From: Lojkania enalia
Lineage: Eukaryota > Ascomycota > Dothideomycetes > Pleosporales
NCBI GenBank assembly: GCA_010094045.1
Contig: ML986708.1
Coordinates: 1 to 64,000 of the forward strand
Reading direction: 5' to 3'
DNA: 64,000 nucleotides
The position numbers and the translations under genes were made by a program. The stretch's first letter is position 1. Each line of letters begins with the position of its first letter. Shown here piece by piece: positions 47,245 to 59,505 of the stretch. The notes beneath the pieces were generated by a model. It was not told the DNA's origin and did no database searches. It saw only the letters and a list, made by a program, of their open reading frames with translations.

Positions 47245-49560
47245 TCAAAGCGGGTCGCCTGGTCGAAAACCGCCGGGTTTCCCTTCAGTGGCTTCGGCCA
47301 GGACCTCATAATCGCTGAGCATCTTCGGGAACTCGTTAGCGCTCCTTGCAGGCTGTACCCTCGCCACAAGCACCGACAACCGGAAACCGGGCGTACTCTC
47401 CACATCAACGGCCTTGCCATCAGTCTAGAACTATCAGCTGGACCAAACACCGAAAAAGCAAAAAGATGGAGAAAGGGAGTAGAGAGAAAATACATCTGCC
47501 TACCTTGGATACCCTCCATTTCAAATTGTCTCTCAAAAAAGGGGTCACTTCTTCCTCACCCAACCCCTTCAACTCCCCGCTCCTAACCCTAGCCTCTAGC
47601 GCCGCAGTCAACGGCACAGCGCCAGTGACATCTCCACTCCCCTGCTCATCTTTCATCCCTGTAGCCAGAATTCCCGTCACGCCCACGAAAGCCTCTTCAC
47701 TCGTCCAGCACGTAACATCCTCCCCGCTATCCCCAAGAAACACATACACATTAAACGACCCATCGAGGCCAAACTTGCATACCCGGATGCTAGCCATGTA
47801 CTGCCTTTCCCCCGAAAAATTTGGCGTGCCAGAGATCCTGTTTGGGCTCAAGGTGGCGCGCTGCGCGAGGTTGCTAGGAGCGGAAAGGGAGTTGCGGGAC
47901 CATTGCGGGGTGGCGTCTGGCCCGTAGAGCGCATTCACTTTGGTGATTAACGATTCTATGCTATGGTTCAAGAGCTCGGGGTATGTGTACGCGAAGATAG
48001 ATGTTTGGCGGATGGACTCCGAGGTCCAGAAGGCGCCGTCGTCGTTTCGATGGAAGGGCTTGAGCTCTACCATTAACAATCAGTATGTAGTATGACTGGA
48101 GAAACAGTAATGCAGACCGGTGTTAATATCCGTTATCACGTCTCTTGGGATCGTAAACGTAGCCCAAGGACTCTTAAAGGGCGTTACGTAGCTCGAGGGA
48201 TTTAGGGCTTGCCATATGGCGAGCAGGCGATCGACATTTCTGCAATTAATCAATCAATTTATCAACCCAATCACTTGTATGTTCCATTCCATTGGTTTCT
48301 AACCATTTCCAGGTACTTACGCATGATGCAACCAAAACAACGGATCGAAAGCCGCAACATCTAACTTCGAAAGATGTCCTCCAACCCCACAGTAATTGTG
48401 AATAGTGTCATGAGTTGACTCCAAGCTATCCCCCGACACCATATCATTACTGACGTTATGATAATCCTTCTGCAGCGCTAGCACATTATAAACTCTAGAT
48501 TGAATATTCGGTCGCATACTGTCGAGCTGGTGTGACACGAGATCGTTCTGGCTCGATGCATTTTCCTGTTTCGAACTCGGGTTACGTAGGGTGGTGGGGA
48601 AGACGGACCATTCGTGGCCGCCCTAATCAGCATTACTATAGAATTCAGTATAATGGAATTGAAAAGGAGTAAATTACCATGTCAGAGGGCACAAGGGGAT
48701 GAAAAGTATATTCAAACAGCGGATTTGCAATCGTCTCCGTCCCATTCGGCGTCACAACATCCACCTTCTCCCTCTGAACACTCCACGGATACACGCCCTC
48801 GCCCTCCGGTGGAATAGCCGCCCAGTCCCAGTATGGCATCCTATCACATTAGCATCTCATACCACATCCCAGAAATGTGCTAACCGGAATGTTGCCAAAG
48901 CGGCGGAATACCGATCTTTCAGCGCTCCATTGGGGAATTCGGATACCGCCTGCCTTGCATTCAAGTACAAAATTTCCTACGTCGACCCATGTATTAGCCC
49001 GGATAACGACCCATGGACTTTCAAACGAACCTCAAACAATGCAAGATAAGGCCGGTGCCACGTAGGAAAAATATTTGCTCCATGTGCACAATAACCCCCA
49101 CCACCCCCGTCCGCACTCTCCACCCCATCCCACGCTACATGTGGCCGGCCATGGATTCCTATCAGTGTCAGCGTTCACTATTCTCAGAAAGTTAAATAAT
49201 AAAACAATAACAATAAAATCGAAAAAGGAATCTTGAAAGAAATCACATACCAGCAATCTGATACCAACTCAATTTATTCTTTTGATCCATACTCTGAAAC
49301 TTCCTCATCCCGAGCAGGTATATATTCCATTGGTCCTTATTCTTCTCCAATTCTCGGATTTCTAGACGGGGATAAATAGTTTCGTCTCCCAGACCGGCGA
49401 CACCAAGAACGGAGAAAGTATTTTGTCGAGGTTCAAGCGATGGTATGGAGTTGAGAAATGCACGATCTGTGTGTACGAAGGGAGCGCAGAGGGAGATGCT
49501 AGCCAACAATATCGTGATGAGGAGGAATCTGGGGCTCTCGAGGGAAAGGCGTGTATCCAT
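47245..49560 (-). CDS. Secreted tyrosinase (type 3 copper polyphenol oxidase)
   Basis: Eight exons: 49560-49251, 49158-49031, 48976-48885, 48840-48678, 48622-48321, 48239-48118, 48066-47504 and 47424-47245; product 619 aa, all joins in frame with GT-AG introns. A signal peptide (FLLITILLASISLC) opens the protein. CuA ligands: IHGRPH (His106/His110), His129 in YCAHG and His138 in WHRPY; Cys127 two residues before His129 fits the Cys-His thioether bridge of fungal tyrosinases. CuB ligands: His302 and His306 in THDTIHNYCG, and FDPLFWLHHANVDRL (His330). The C-terminal ~200 residues match the removable lid domain of the proenzyme. It oxidises mono- and diphenols to quinones, as in melanin synthesis. 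Secretion points to an extracellular or wall role. Confidence 0.92.
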
Positions 49561-51058
49561 TGCACTCGCTGTAATAGTTCGACGATTGATAGCCTAGCAA
49601 AAATCAGACTTCCAACCCGTCAAGGAGAGATCTTAGGTACTGTCTAAAATAAACACAAATAGAGTATCTCGGTCCTGAAAAATCAATCAGAGGAAGCTCA
49701 TTCGCAAAATCAGACTCGAGACAGCTCAAAACCCAATGCAGCGCTATGACAACTATATATCAACCTACGCAACAAACACATACACACACATAGCACCGCA
49801 TATCCCTTAACCACTATCTCACGCAGGGACAACCCGTCTCATAACACCAAACAAGCTTATCTTAAACAAGCAAAACGTCGTTAGACCACCCATCCTCACT
49901 AAAAAACATGTCTCTCATATCTAGCTCCTGAAATCCCATCTCCCGCAATCCCATCCCCCAAACTGCTCCTTTGCTGTCCTTGATTGGACGCATAAGGAGA
50001 TGAGGGACTTGGGCCCGGGACCGGCCAACGCTTTTGCAGCGTGGATGTGCGCTATGGACGCATGCTGTGCGCAATCATCAACGGATTGAACAGCGCAGAC
50101 GGGACCGGCATTCTCGGGCAGCAAAGGGAAAAAAAAAAAAAAAGAAAAAAAAAAAATTTCCCATAGACGCCGTGTGCCCATTAGCGATAAGAAGGCGGTG
50201 AAGAAGGTAGTTGTACCACGTTTCAACAAGCATTACCAACACAACACCAACGGGCTCTTCCCCTCCCCCCAAATTCCCCCCCCTAAAGCCCTCCAGATAT
50301 ATACAATAGATGAATGACACCGCACCCACGCATCCCTTTATGAAAAAAAAAAAAACCTGTCAAATTGATATCACGATTACCGCTCACCTCTCAGGGATTC
50401 TACACAGTAACACTTCCGCACCGTCGCACCAAAACGCCATGCAGTCAATGTTACGAGGCATATCGGACAGAACCCAGAAACATGCATTGCGTAATGTAAC
50501 CTCGGCCAAGGGTTACTGCGCTCCCTTCGCCCTGAACGACATGATCTAGCTTGAATTGAACCGCCTGCGGGTTCCCTTTGAACGAAATACTTTATATAGC
50601 TGAGACGGTCGTTCGGTAAGGATGATATATTCAGAACATGCCTCCCACAAATGTCTCGTCGCAAGGCAGGGCACAAAATACAAATGCCATCATAGAGTAT
50701 TGTGATGATCTAGACGTCAGGGATATTGCGCCTAGTTAGATAAATGGCCAACTGGCCTACATAGAAAAGTGGTGTGAATATTGTTTATGATTCTCCCCGC
50801 CACGAACACAGACAACACATACTGCCTCATACAAGTACATAGTTCGCATGGTATCAAGGTGCCACAATCTCTTGTGACCACTAAGGAGAAAAAAAAAAAA
50901 ATAAGGTAGCCCGCAGTACCATTTCACCACCCGAACGCCACTCCGTTGCCCGCCACCCCAGAAAAGAAAACTTCATGTCGAGTACTCGAAATTAACACAG
51001 GAAGGCCCAAGCCTTGAGTTATCTGTGCCACCATGCACCGCTGTAGAAAGTGCGTTGC
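49561..51058. other. 1.5-kb intergenic stretch with poly-A tracts
   Basis: No gene recognised. Poly-A tracts occur on the plus strand at 50129-50156 (A15-G-A12), 50343-50355 and 50889-50901. It includes the tyrosinase promoter side and the ssr4 3' side; frames at 49862-50074 and 50377-50676 (minus) have no domain. Confidence 0.5.
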
Positions 51059-53249
51059 TTATGCGTTCTCGCCTACCGCCTCGCCGTGATGCATTTCCGT
51101 ACCATGGAAAGCATCACCGAAGGCTGAATCATCCACCAGGTCGAGCCCCATGTTATCATCGGCGTTGGTGTAATCAGCTAGAGCGTCACCAGCCGTATCC
51201 AAATTATCAAAGCTCCCAAAATCCGTCGCATCAAACATGCCTGCGGTAGCCTCGGTATCAGCACCAGATGTTGGCATGTTACCCTGATCGCCTAGATTCA
51301 CAGTATTCTCCGCGGCACTAGTCGTTTGCTGGGTAGCTCCGCCCTGCTGTTCATTTGTGGTCTGATCTACCAAGACCCAATCTCCTTCCCCTTTTTCTTC
51401 AGCATTGGTCATGCCAGACATTTCGACGTCGAGATCGAGGAGCTCGGTAGCACCACTTTGCACGTCAAAATTTGTTTGCTCCATGTCCAAAGCTCCCTGG
51501 GCAGTGTGATTTAATTGAGCATTAGGAGTGGCAACAGCGGACTGTGACTGGCTCTGAGGCTGAGACATTTGGGGTATGGACATGTTGGCGCCAGGCGTAC
51601 CCGTCAAGGAATTCGACCCATACTGATCTAATAGGCTCGCGGCGCTATTCTCGATATCCAATGCGCTCTCGTCAATCAACCCGTTCGATCCTCCGTCACC
51701 AGAGCCTGCATTAGAGAGTGCCTTACCGTTGCCATTGACCTGTTGGGATTGCTGGGGAGGCGGAGGCTGCTGCTCCTCGATGAATCCTCCTTTGTCTACG
51801 CATACAACAAGTTTCTTGGTATCAAACGTAACCCCAAGGGTTTTCTCAAGGTCATGAACAACAGCAGCCGCTTGATCTTCTTGTTCGTTGGCATCGTTGA
51901 ATTTTCCATTGCTCTCGATATTCTGCAGCCGGCGTTCCGCTTTGACATACGTACGAGATTTTTTCAAACCAGCCATCTTATTTGCATGCTCTGCCCGCAT
52001 CTTCTCTATCTCAGCTTCCTCCTTGGAAGTATACTCATGAACCCGCTTTTCAAACTCCTTTAGTTGCTCAGGATCTAGCTTGTAGTAGTTTTTGATAGAA
52101 TAATCGCCCTTTTGAGTTTCGCCGAGAAGAGGAGGATGTTCGCCCGCAGGGGCTTCCAGAATGCCAGCCGTGAGAGGGGCTAGCTCACCCATGAGGCCAA
52201 AGCCCAGATCGATGGGAAGAATCTTGCCGATTGTATATGGAGACGAGAATATTTCCTCCATCCATTCGTGATGCTGCTTGTAGCGCGAAAGGCTTAGGTC
52301 ACGAGGGGTTAGAAAATCGAAGCTATCTTGGGTTAAATTTTCCTCCTCTTCAATTGTTGGGTCCCCGGGAATTGCATTAGGGACAGGACCACCACGACCA
52401 GGAGGGGGTTGTTGTCGCGGCCGCTTGGCGGGGGGAGGTCCTGCACGGCCAGCCGGACCTGGCTGCATTGGCATATAGGGCTGCATTGGGTTATAATACG
52501 GAGGAATGCGGTGTTGAACTGCAAGTTGCTGACCGAATTCGACGGTGGGCCAATTGCTCTGGTCGCGGAGCATGAACTCCTTGCGTAAAAGCTGCCCTGC
52601 CTGCTCGATTGAAGCGCGCGAGCGTAAGATCATCTGGACATCGGGATGAATTGGGATCTGATTTGCAGGTATCTGGTTGGTTTGGTCTGCCCTCGTGTAG
52701 TGAACAACCCAGAGACTTGGGTCGAAATGGCCAGGCCCTCGAACAATTCTGTAGCGGTAGCGGGCATGTGTAGTAACTGGTTCCTTGCCATATATGAAGC
52801 CAGCCCTGTGCATAAGGATTTGGAGACTCTGTGTTGTGTTAGCCTAGGCTACGCATCGCACGAGATATACCTACGTAGCCCCGAATCTCCATATGGTAGT
52901 CCATCTCAGCATCCGCCCATACTAATCCATCAGAAGCGAATTGATTGCCTAAGCGCGGAGGCTGCCACGTGAGAAGGACAGTGCCGTCGGGAGGGGGGAT
53001 TGCGAAGTATGTCCATGCCACGGACGAAGTGTCTTTGACGATTGTGGGCCCTTTTATGAGGTGTTCAAGAGCGTGGGCGGGCTGTAGCGATGGGAGGGTG
53101 GGGAATCGGTATGTTGACACTAGATGTACATGCGGAAGCTGTTCGCATCATTCAGCACCCGGAGTCAAAAGTCACGAAGAGACAGCGGAACTCACGACTG
53201 AATCCGGGACAAGCCCGCTAGGGTCCTGGACGTTGAAGCTCCGGTTCAT
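51059..53249 (-). CDS. ssr4: SWI/SNF and RSC complex subunit Ssr4
   Basis: Exons 53249-53196, 53138-52875 and 52828-51059; product 695 aa. The N-terminal two-thirds follow the Ssr4 family (PF08549): HVHLVSTYRFPTLPSLQPAH, LIKGPTIVKDTSSVAWTYF, DGTVLLTWQPPRLGNQFASDG and YRIVRGPGHFDPSLWVVHY, then a Pro-rich stretch with a basic KRPRQQ patch, and the TPRDLSLSRYKQHHEWMEEIF block. A charged helix (about 345-400) may be coiled coil. The tail is Gln/Ser/Asp-rich and acidic, like an activation or docking region. It is a nuclear component of ATP-dependent chromatin remodelling complexes of filamentous fungi and fission yeast. The short first exon (18 codons from MNRSFNVQDP) is the natural start. Confidence 0.92.
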
Positions 53250-53742
53250 TGTGTAGGGAACCAATGCGACAGTAAGCCTGCGCTGTATAATAGATCCGGT
53301 GACGTTCGCAGACGGGCGCGCTGGATTCAGGGTGATTGTCGGCCGCGGTGAGGCTTCGTAGGTAGGCCAAGAAGGGAAGACGCAGGTTAGCAACCTGGTC
53401 AGGAACGAACTACACAACAGGATCTGTTTATCTCAATACTCGGGCTTGTCTGTTGATACGTGACGATTGCGCGCAGGACGGTGTTGGAAGTGATCGCAAA
53501 CTCTCAGGCGCGTTGAAGCGCGGCTGTCGCCGAGAAATTCGACGGCCTCAGCAGAGATGCACGGGCCATGATATCACGTGGTGAGTGCTTGCCCCCGAGG
53601 TCGGCCCGGAGACCATCACTGTCGTCTAGGCTGATTCCGAAAATGCTATTCCGACGGAATTGCTGTACGTCTATTAAAAAGAGCGACCATTTGAGTTGGA
53701 AAAAAAGAAAAAAAAAAAATTTTTTTTCCATTCTTCAGCTAT
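53250..53742. promoter_or_regulatory. Divergent promoter of ssr4 and the lyase gene
   Basis: 493 bp between start codons. Immediately before the lyase ATG lies A6-G-A12-T8 (53701-53728), a poly(dA:dT) tract of the kind that excludes nucleosomes in fungal promoters. Confidence 0.5.
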
Positions 53743-54879
53743 ATGATTCGAACCAACGGAAACCTTCTAGGAACAATCAATATTCCGTCCGAAATGTTCT
53801 TCAATTCTTCTGCATGTTCCTGGGTCTATCAGGGTTCAGCTCCAGATCCGAGTGTGGAGACCTTCCATTGCCGACTTCCAGACTATAACACGACGCCCTT
53901 GATCAATCTCCCCATGGTTGCCAAGGAATTGGGTCTAGGCCATGTTGTGATAAAAGATGAATCGCATCGGCTCGGCCTTCCTGCGTTCAAGATTCTCGGA
54001 GCATCGTGGGCCATATATAAAGCCGTAGCCCAGGAATGCAACATCGCTCTTCCGTGTCCTCTGGAAGAATTGGGCGGTGCGGCAAGGACTCACGGGATTA
54101 AACTCATCACTTGTACAGAGGGGAACTGGGGGAGGGCTGTGGCGAGAATGGCCAAGTACCTGGGCATTCCTGCTACTATCTTTGTCCCGGACTTTATGGA
54201 TGAAGCCACGCAAGACAAGATATCGAGGGAAGGGGCAAAAGTGGTCGTCGTTGATGGGGACTACGATGTATCTATCCAGGCTGCGAGGGATGAGGTAGAA
54301 AATGAGAGCAGTCTGCTAGTCATGGACACGTCCTGGAAAGGATATGAAGAGATACCAGAATGGGTAGTTGAAGGGTACAGCACCATGTTATCTGAAACGG
54401 ACCGTCAACTGGACGAAATTGTAGGAAGGCTAGCAACCCACGTCTTCGCCTCTGTTGGTGTTGGCTCGTGGGCTCAAGCGGTCTGCAGGCACTATAAAGC
54501 GGCTCGTGCTTCCGCAGCCGTGATAACGGTCGAGCCCGAAGCCGCTGCCTGCTTGAAGACCAGCCTTGAAGCCGGCCATATCACGCCAATCACTACTGGA
54601 CATACCATTATGAATGGTATGTGTTGCGGAACCGTTTCGTATACCGTGTGGGACACGCTACGTCAGGGCGTCGACGCGAGTGTTGCCGTGTCAGATGTCG
54701 AAGTCCATAATGACTTGCAGTGTCTACACAGCCAAGACGTCAAAAATGGCCCTTGTGGCGCGGCTCCATTGAGTGCGCTGAGAAGGCTCTGCAGCGAGAG
54801 GAAACTCGCTCTTGACCAGGACTCGGTCATAGTTCTCTTCAGCACAGAGGGGGCGCGGGATTATGTGGTACCAACCTAA
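53743..54879 (+). CDS. PLP-dependent diaminopropionate ammonia-lyase-like enzyme
   Basis: Single exon, 378 aa. It belongs to the tryptophan synthase beta fold (fold type II PLP enzymes), closest in motif to 2,3-diaminopropionate ammonia-lyase: KDESHRLGLPAFKILGASWA with the Schiff-base Lys83, the TCTEGNWGRAVARMAKYLGI substrate loop, the GYEEIPEWVVEGYSTM segment, the phosphate-binding SVGVGSWAQAV loop and the ending VIVLFSTEGA. Family enzymes remove ammonia from diaminopropionate or Ser/Thr-like amino acids to give the 2-oxo acid. Substrate here is inference; other lyases and dehydratases of this fold are possible. No targeting signal is evident, so cytosolic. Neighbours give no pathway clue. 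Confidence 0.85.
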   Translation: MIRTNGNLLGTINIPSEMFFNSSACSWVYQGSAPDPSVETFHCRLPDYNTTPLINLPMVAKELGLGHVVIKDESHRLGLPAFKILGASWAIYKAVAQECNIALPCPLEELGGAARTHGIKLITCTEGNWGRAVARMAKYLGIPATIFVPDFMDEATQDKISREGAKVVVVDGDYDVSIQAARDEVENESSLLVMDTSWKGYEEIPEWVVEGYSTMLSETDRQLDEIVGRLATHVFASVGVGSWAQAVCRHYKAARASAAVITVEPEAAACLKTSLEAGHITPITTGHTIMNGMCCGTVSYTVWDTLRQGVDASVAVSDVEVHNDLQCLHSQDVKNGPCGAAPLSALRRLCSERKLALDQDSVIVLFSTEGARDYVVPT

Positions 54880-55176
54880 AAGGAGGCTGAGCATATATAG
54901 CTTCATGAAGGAAACAGGTACAATTATAAAGCGGCGATAATAACGTTAAGGACTTAAGGCACAGAGAATAATTAGTAGTCGAGCCGGGGTCGGTTGCCCC
55001 GCCAACACTCGTTTAGCCTGATCCAAGCGTCGCGCATCTCTAAACCGCAACTCGAAGCCCCACCAAACGCGCGACACCTCAACATCGACACACCAAAGGT
55101 AGGGTTTCCACTTGTATTTGTATATTGGAGCTCCAGTTCTACTGTTTCTTTTCCTGATACCCCCCAGACTGTCGCG

Positions 55177-58100
55177 ATGGGCGCCGACGACCTAATCGAC
55201 TTCGACATCATCGAAAACCAAAAGGAAAACATCCAGTCTCTTCCCAGCGGGCGCTCCGCAAAGGCCCTCGCACAGCTCTACACTCCCCCGCTCTCATCTA
55301 GCGATGGAAAGGCCCCTTCGCCGTCGCAAACACAGGACCTAAACAACGCCGTTCGACAGGAGTATGAAAAGGAGCTACAGGCAATTGATGAATCCGACGA
55401 CCCCCTTGATATTTACGACCGCTATGTCAAGTGGACGCTCGAGGCATATCCGTCTGCACAGAACACACCGCAATCGCAGCTTTGCCCGCTGCTAGAGCGA
55501 GCGACCAAGGCCTTTCAATCGTCCTCTCACTACAAAAACGACCCCCGGTACCTGAAGTTCTGGCTGCACTATATTCGCCTCTTCTCGGACGCGCCGCGAG
55601 AGACCTTTGCATATCTTGCGCGACACAATATTGGCGATAAACTTGCGCTCTTTTACGAAGAATTCGCCGCCTGGCTAGAGACGGCTGGCCGGTGGACACA
55701 GGCAGAGGAGGTCTATCAGCTAGGCATCGACAAGGAAGCTCGTCCGGTGGAGCGTCTTGTCCGCAAATATGGCGAATTTCAGCATCGCTCCGAGAGCAGG
55801 CCAAAAGACGTTGCCGAGCCTACCAGCCCTGCGCTGCCGACCGTGAGACCTGCTCTCGCAGCTAAGATCGATCCATTCTCAGATGCCTCGACAACTTCAG
55901 CCGATCCACAAGCGCAAAGTAGGAGTCGTGCAGGCGGAGGAGTGCCAAAGTCTGCAAAGCAGAAGCTAGCAATCTTCTCCGATGGCGACGAGCCCGCCAA
56001 ACCTGGATCCAGCGGCAGCTCAAAGGGCTGGGATAGCATCGGATCCCTCGCGGACCGCAAGAAGGAGAACACTGCCGAAGCACGTCCGTGGGTAGGGGAG
56101 AAATTGAAAGTTGGGAAAACGAATACTGGTGTTCAGAAGATGATGATTTTTAAGGATGAGGTGAGTCCGCTTGCCTTCACAAGTCTCCCCCTTTAATATT
56201 TACGATCACAGGACTAATTGGTTGGCGCTTGTTTGCTCCCGTATTCTAGACCGTATCTGAATCTTATAATGAAGAATCAAGACTACACCCACTCCGCGAG
56301 CATCAGCAATGTATTAACCCGAAAACGGGAAGGCTTGAAATCGTCTTTGTGGACCTTACACTAGTATATCCTAATCATGATGATCCAATGACAGAAGAAT
56401 ATTCATTCGAAGAGCTTCGAGCAAAGCATAGAGGTTTGTTGAATCGGAGCTTTGCACCTGTGAAACAGGCGAAACGAGAAGCGTCGAATAAACAGCCTAA
56501 ATCCGCTCTAGATGATGATGAGGCGAGTAAACTAAAACCATTGGCACCAAGACAGCAACAGCCTGAAGAGATACATCAGTCTCAGACTGTGCCACTCAAA
56601 GGTGGAATCGAAGAAGATTTGATGCTCAATGACGAGAACACGCCGCCATCCCAAGTTGAAAAAGAAAAGGCAAAAATGGCCAGGAAGGCACGACGAGAAG
56701 AAAAAGCAAATCGAACAAGAAAGATCAAGGTTATGGCGGTGCGCGAGATTCGAGCAGATACTCAGACTAGTATGGCCTACTTTTTGATAATAAACCAGGA
56801 AAAAGCACTGACCTCGCTCCTAGTTCAAACGAATCTTGACTCTCCAACAGGGCCAAAGATAAGACGAAAGAAGAATGGCAAAGAAGCAACGATGACTCTG
56901 CATACTAAAGAAGCTTTGGACGAAATTTATGACATATTCAACCAGCCTCTGAAAACGCCAGACAAAAACACTGCCGACTCTGATAGTGGAGGGGAGAGTA
57001 GCGACGAGGATGACTATACGAGTGCTGGTGAGAGCACCGGTACTGGTAGGATTTCATGCGCTACTAGTGAATTTGGAGACGATACCACGGCAGCAGACTT
57101 TACGCTCAAAACAACCATCGATGACTCCGAAGAAAGTGAGAGCGATGTTGACGACACAGATACGAAGAGCGTCTCCGCATGGTCTGAGTTTACAGAGAGC
57201 AAACACGTGCCAAGAGATCACCGGCTCAATGATGTAGACGACGGATCGGATCATTCAGAGAATGGCGACTCTTTTGAGGGTCTTGGGGCGCCTAGCGACG
57301 GAACTAGGCAAAACAATCAAGAGATTGCAACACCCACATCTCCTAGTCCTCAAGAGGGGCCGTTGCATACAAGATTTGTCCCTGTCCCACCCGAAGATTA
57401 TGACTATCCAACTCGTCCATATCGTGACCCTGCGCAGGCTGCCAACAATCGACTGCCCTTTATGACACCAATTGTAGAAAAGACAGAATCATCATTAGGA
57501 ATTGCTACCATACGCACACAAAAGGACTATTTTGCAGCCAAGACTCCGTCACGATCCAAAAGCACCCCGGCCATACTTGAAAAGGACGGTGAGCTATGGA
57601 GCAGCCCTTTCCAAGAAGTCATTGAGCAAGCAGTTGACATTCCTGCAAAAGTGGCACAGTTGTCACTTGTCGATCTGAAGAAAGCCAATGAAGCCATGGC
57701 CGCGCCCAAAGCCCAGCCTATGTCCAAGAATATTATCGATGCGAAGAAGTCCAAGCCCAAAGGCCCGATCGTTAAAGACCCTCAATGTAATCCTTGTGAT
57801 GAAGCAATAAGGAGCACTATCCTGGACCAGGTACAGCCTCCACTTTCATCGTATGATGGATACTTTGCGGATGTCGAAACTACGTCTGGCAAAGGCACCG
57901 AAATCCGAAGATTCACAAAGGCTGTCTCAAAGATGAGCAAAAACACCAACGACAAGACGTCTACCAATCTCGCCATGCCACCGACGCTTAAGCTTACTGG
58001 TACAGACAGGACCTACACAATCAAGCGCGAGCTCGGAAAGGGCGCATTTGCTCCCGTCTATCTTGCTGAGAGTACCATTGCCGAAGAAGAAGGGAGTGAG

Positions 58101-59045
58101 GAAAAACCTGTGCAAATGGGGAAGGGCGACTTTGGTCTAAAACGCCGATCGCTCGAAGCCATCAAGATGGAGGACCCACCGTCACCTTGGGAATTCTATA
58201 TCATGCGCCAAGCTAAGAGGCGCCTCGGAGTTTCCCGTGCCGCAGATTCGGTACTCCACGCATACGAGATGCACATGTTCAAAGATGAATGCTTCTTGAT
58301 TGAAGAGTACCGAGACCAAGGCACATTGCTGGACTTGGTCAATACTGCTCGCGCCGATAATGGTGTCATGGACGAGCAATTGGCCATGTTCTTCACAATC
58401 GAGCTGCTCCGAACTGTAGAGTCGCTTCACTCCAAGGGACTAATCCACGGCGATCTCAAAGCAGATAATGTGCTCGTACGCTTCGATACTTTGCATCAGG
58501 ATGAGTGCTGGAGCACTCAGTACCAACGCGACGGACGAGACGGCTGGGAGGCTAAAGGTATTGGCTTGATCGATTTCGGCCGCGGCATCGACATGAAGGT
58601 CTTCAAGCCAGACGTCCAATTTATAGCCGACTGGAAGACGACTGAACAGGACTGTGCCGAGATGCGCGAACTCCGGCCGTGGACTTACCAGATCGATTAC
58701 CATGGTCTGGCCGGCATAGTCCATAATCTACTTTTCGGAAAGTACATATCGACTGTCGCCGAGCGCGGTGCAGTACTGGGCGCCGGGGCGACAAAAACAT
58801 ACCGCATCCGAGAATCATTGAAGAGGTATTGGCAGACGGAGATATGGAGCGAGGCCTTCGATCTTCTGCTGAACCCTCTGATGCACCTTGAGAGCGAAGA
58901 AGGGAAGAAGCTTCCGGTCCTAAAGGGCATGAAGGACGTGAGGGAGAAGATGGAGATCTACCTGGAGGGGAATTGTGAGAAGGGTGTCGGATTAAAGGCA
59001 CTCATCCGGCGTATGGAGGAGGCTGTTAGGGACAAGCGTCGGTGA
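55177..59045 (+). CDS. bub1: Spindle checkpoint kinase of combined Mad3/Bub1 type
   Basis: Exons 55177-56160 and 56250-59045 (89-nt intron, phase 0); product 1259 aa. The N-terminus has a KEN box (residues 16-18), then the Mad3/Bub1 TPR homology region (about 65-215: DPLDIYDRYVKWTLEAYP, RYLKFWLHYIRLF, EEVYQLGI). A second KEN (296-298) follows, then the Bub3-binding GLEBS motif (TEEYSFEELRAKHRG, about 375-390). The middle is disordered and acidic. The kinase domain (about 913-1255) has GKGAFAPVYLAE, a VAIK-like EAIKMED, catalytic HGDLKADN (about 1061) and LIDFGRGID (about 1101), so it looks active. Two KEN boxes plus a kinase in one chain mean one gene covers both Mad3 and Bub1 functions at the kinetochore. 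It starts 297 bp after the lyase gene. Confidence 0.95.
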
Positions 59046-59505
59046 TTATTACCGGAAAGCCTCTAATCATGTGGACTTCTGTTATGCATTGCAAGGCGTT
59101 GGATACTGGTCTTGCACATTCTACTTAATGATCGAAATCAAAGGTTTTCTATTTCTTCAAAGAACGTGGTGCACCGCCACTAAACTTGGGGCGGTGACTA
59201 TGGCGGGGCTCTTGGTCCGTGCTGCCTATTTGAGATCGGTTTCGTGAACGGCAGCCTGGCAGGAAGCTACACATCGCGAGAGCTCCAACTTTAACCCTAC
59301 ATTCCTCCAAGGCTGTTATGCTCTGCCCAAATAATATCCCAACAATTCCATCCGAGTCCGTTCGCGATAATTGAAAGCTTGGTAGCCTAGGACTAGCTAA
59401 ATTGAGGCAGCGTACGACCTTGCCTCGATCTGCGCCCACACGGTCAAACCCCACAATCTCGCCTGATAGTAACCACCTGAGTACCTCTCCCGATTGAATG
59501 GCAAA
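59046..59505. other. Intergenic between bub1 and csn3
   Basis: 460 bp of bub1 3' region and csn3 promoter; no gene seen. Confidence 0.5.

Noticed and set aside
53748..53762. GATTCGAACC, a tRNA T-arm-like sequence
   Set aside because: It is the start of the lyase coding sequence; no cloverleaf can be formed around it.
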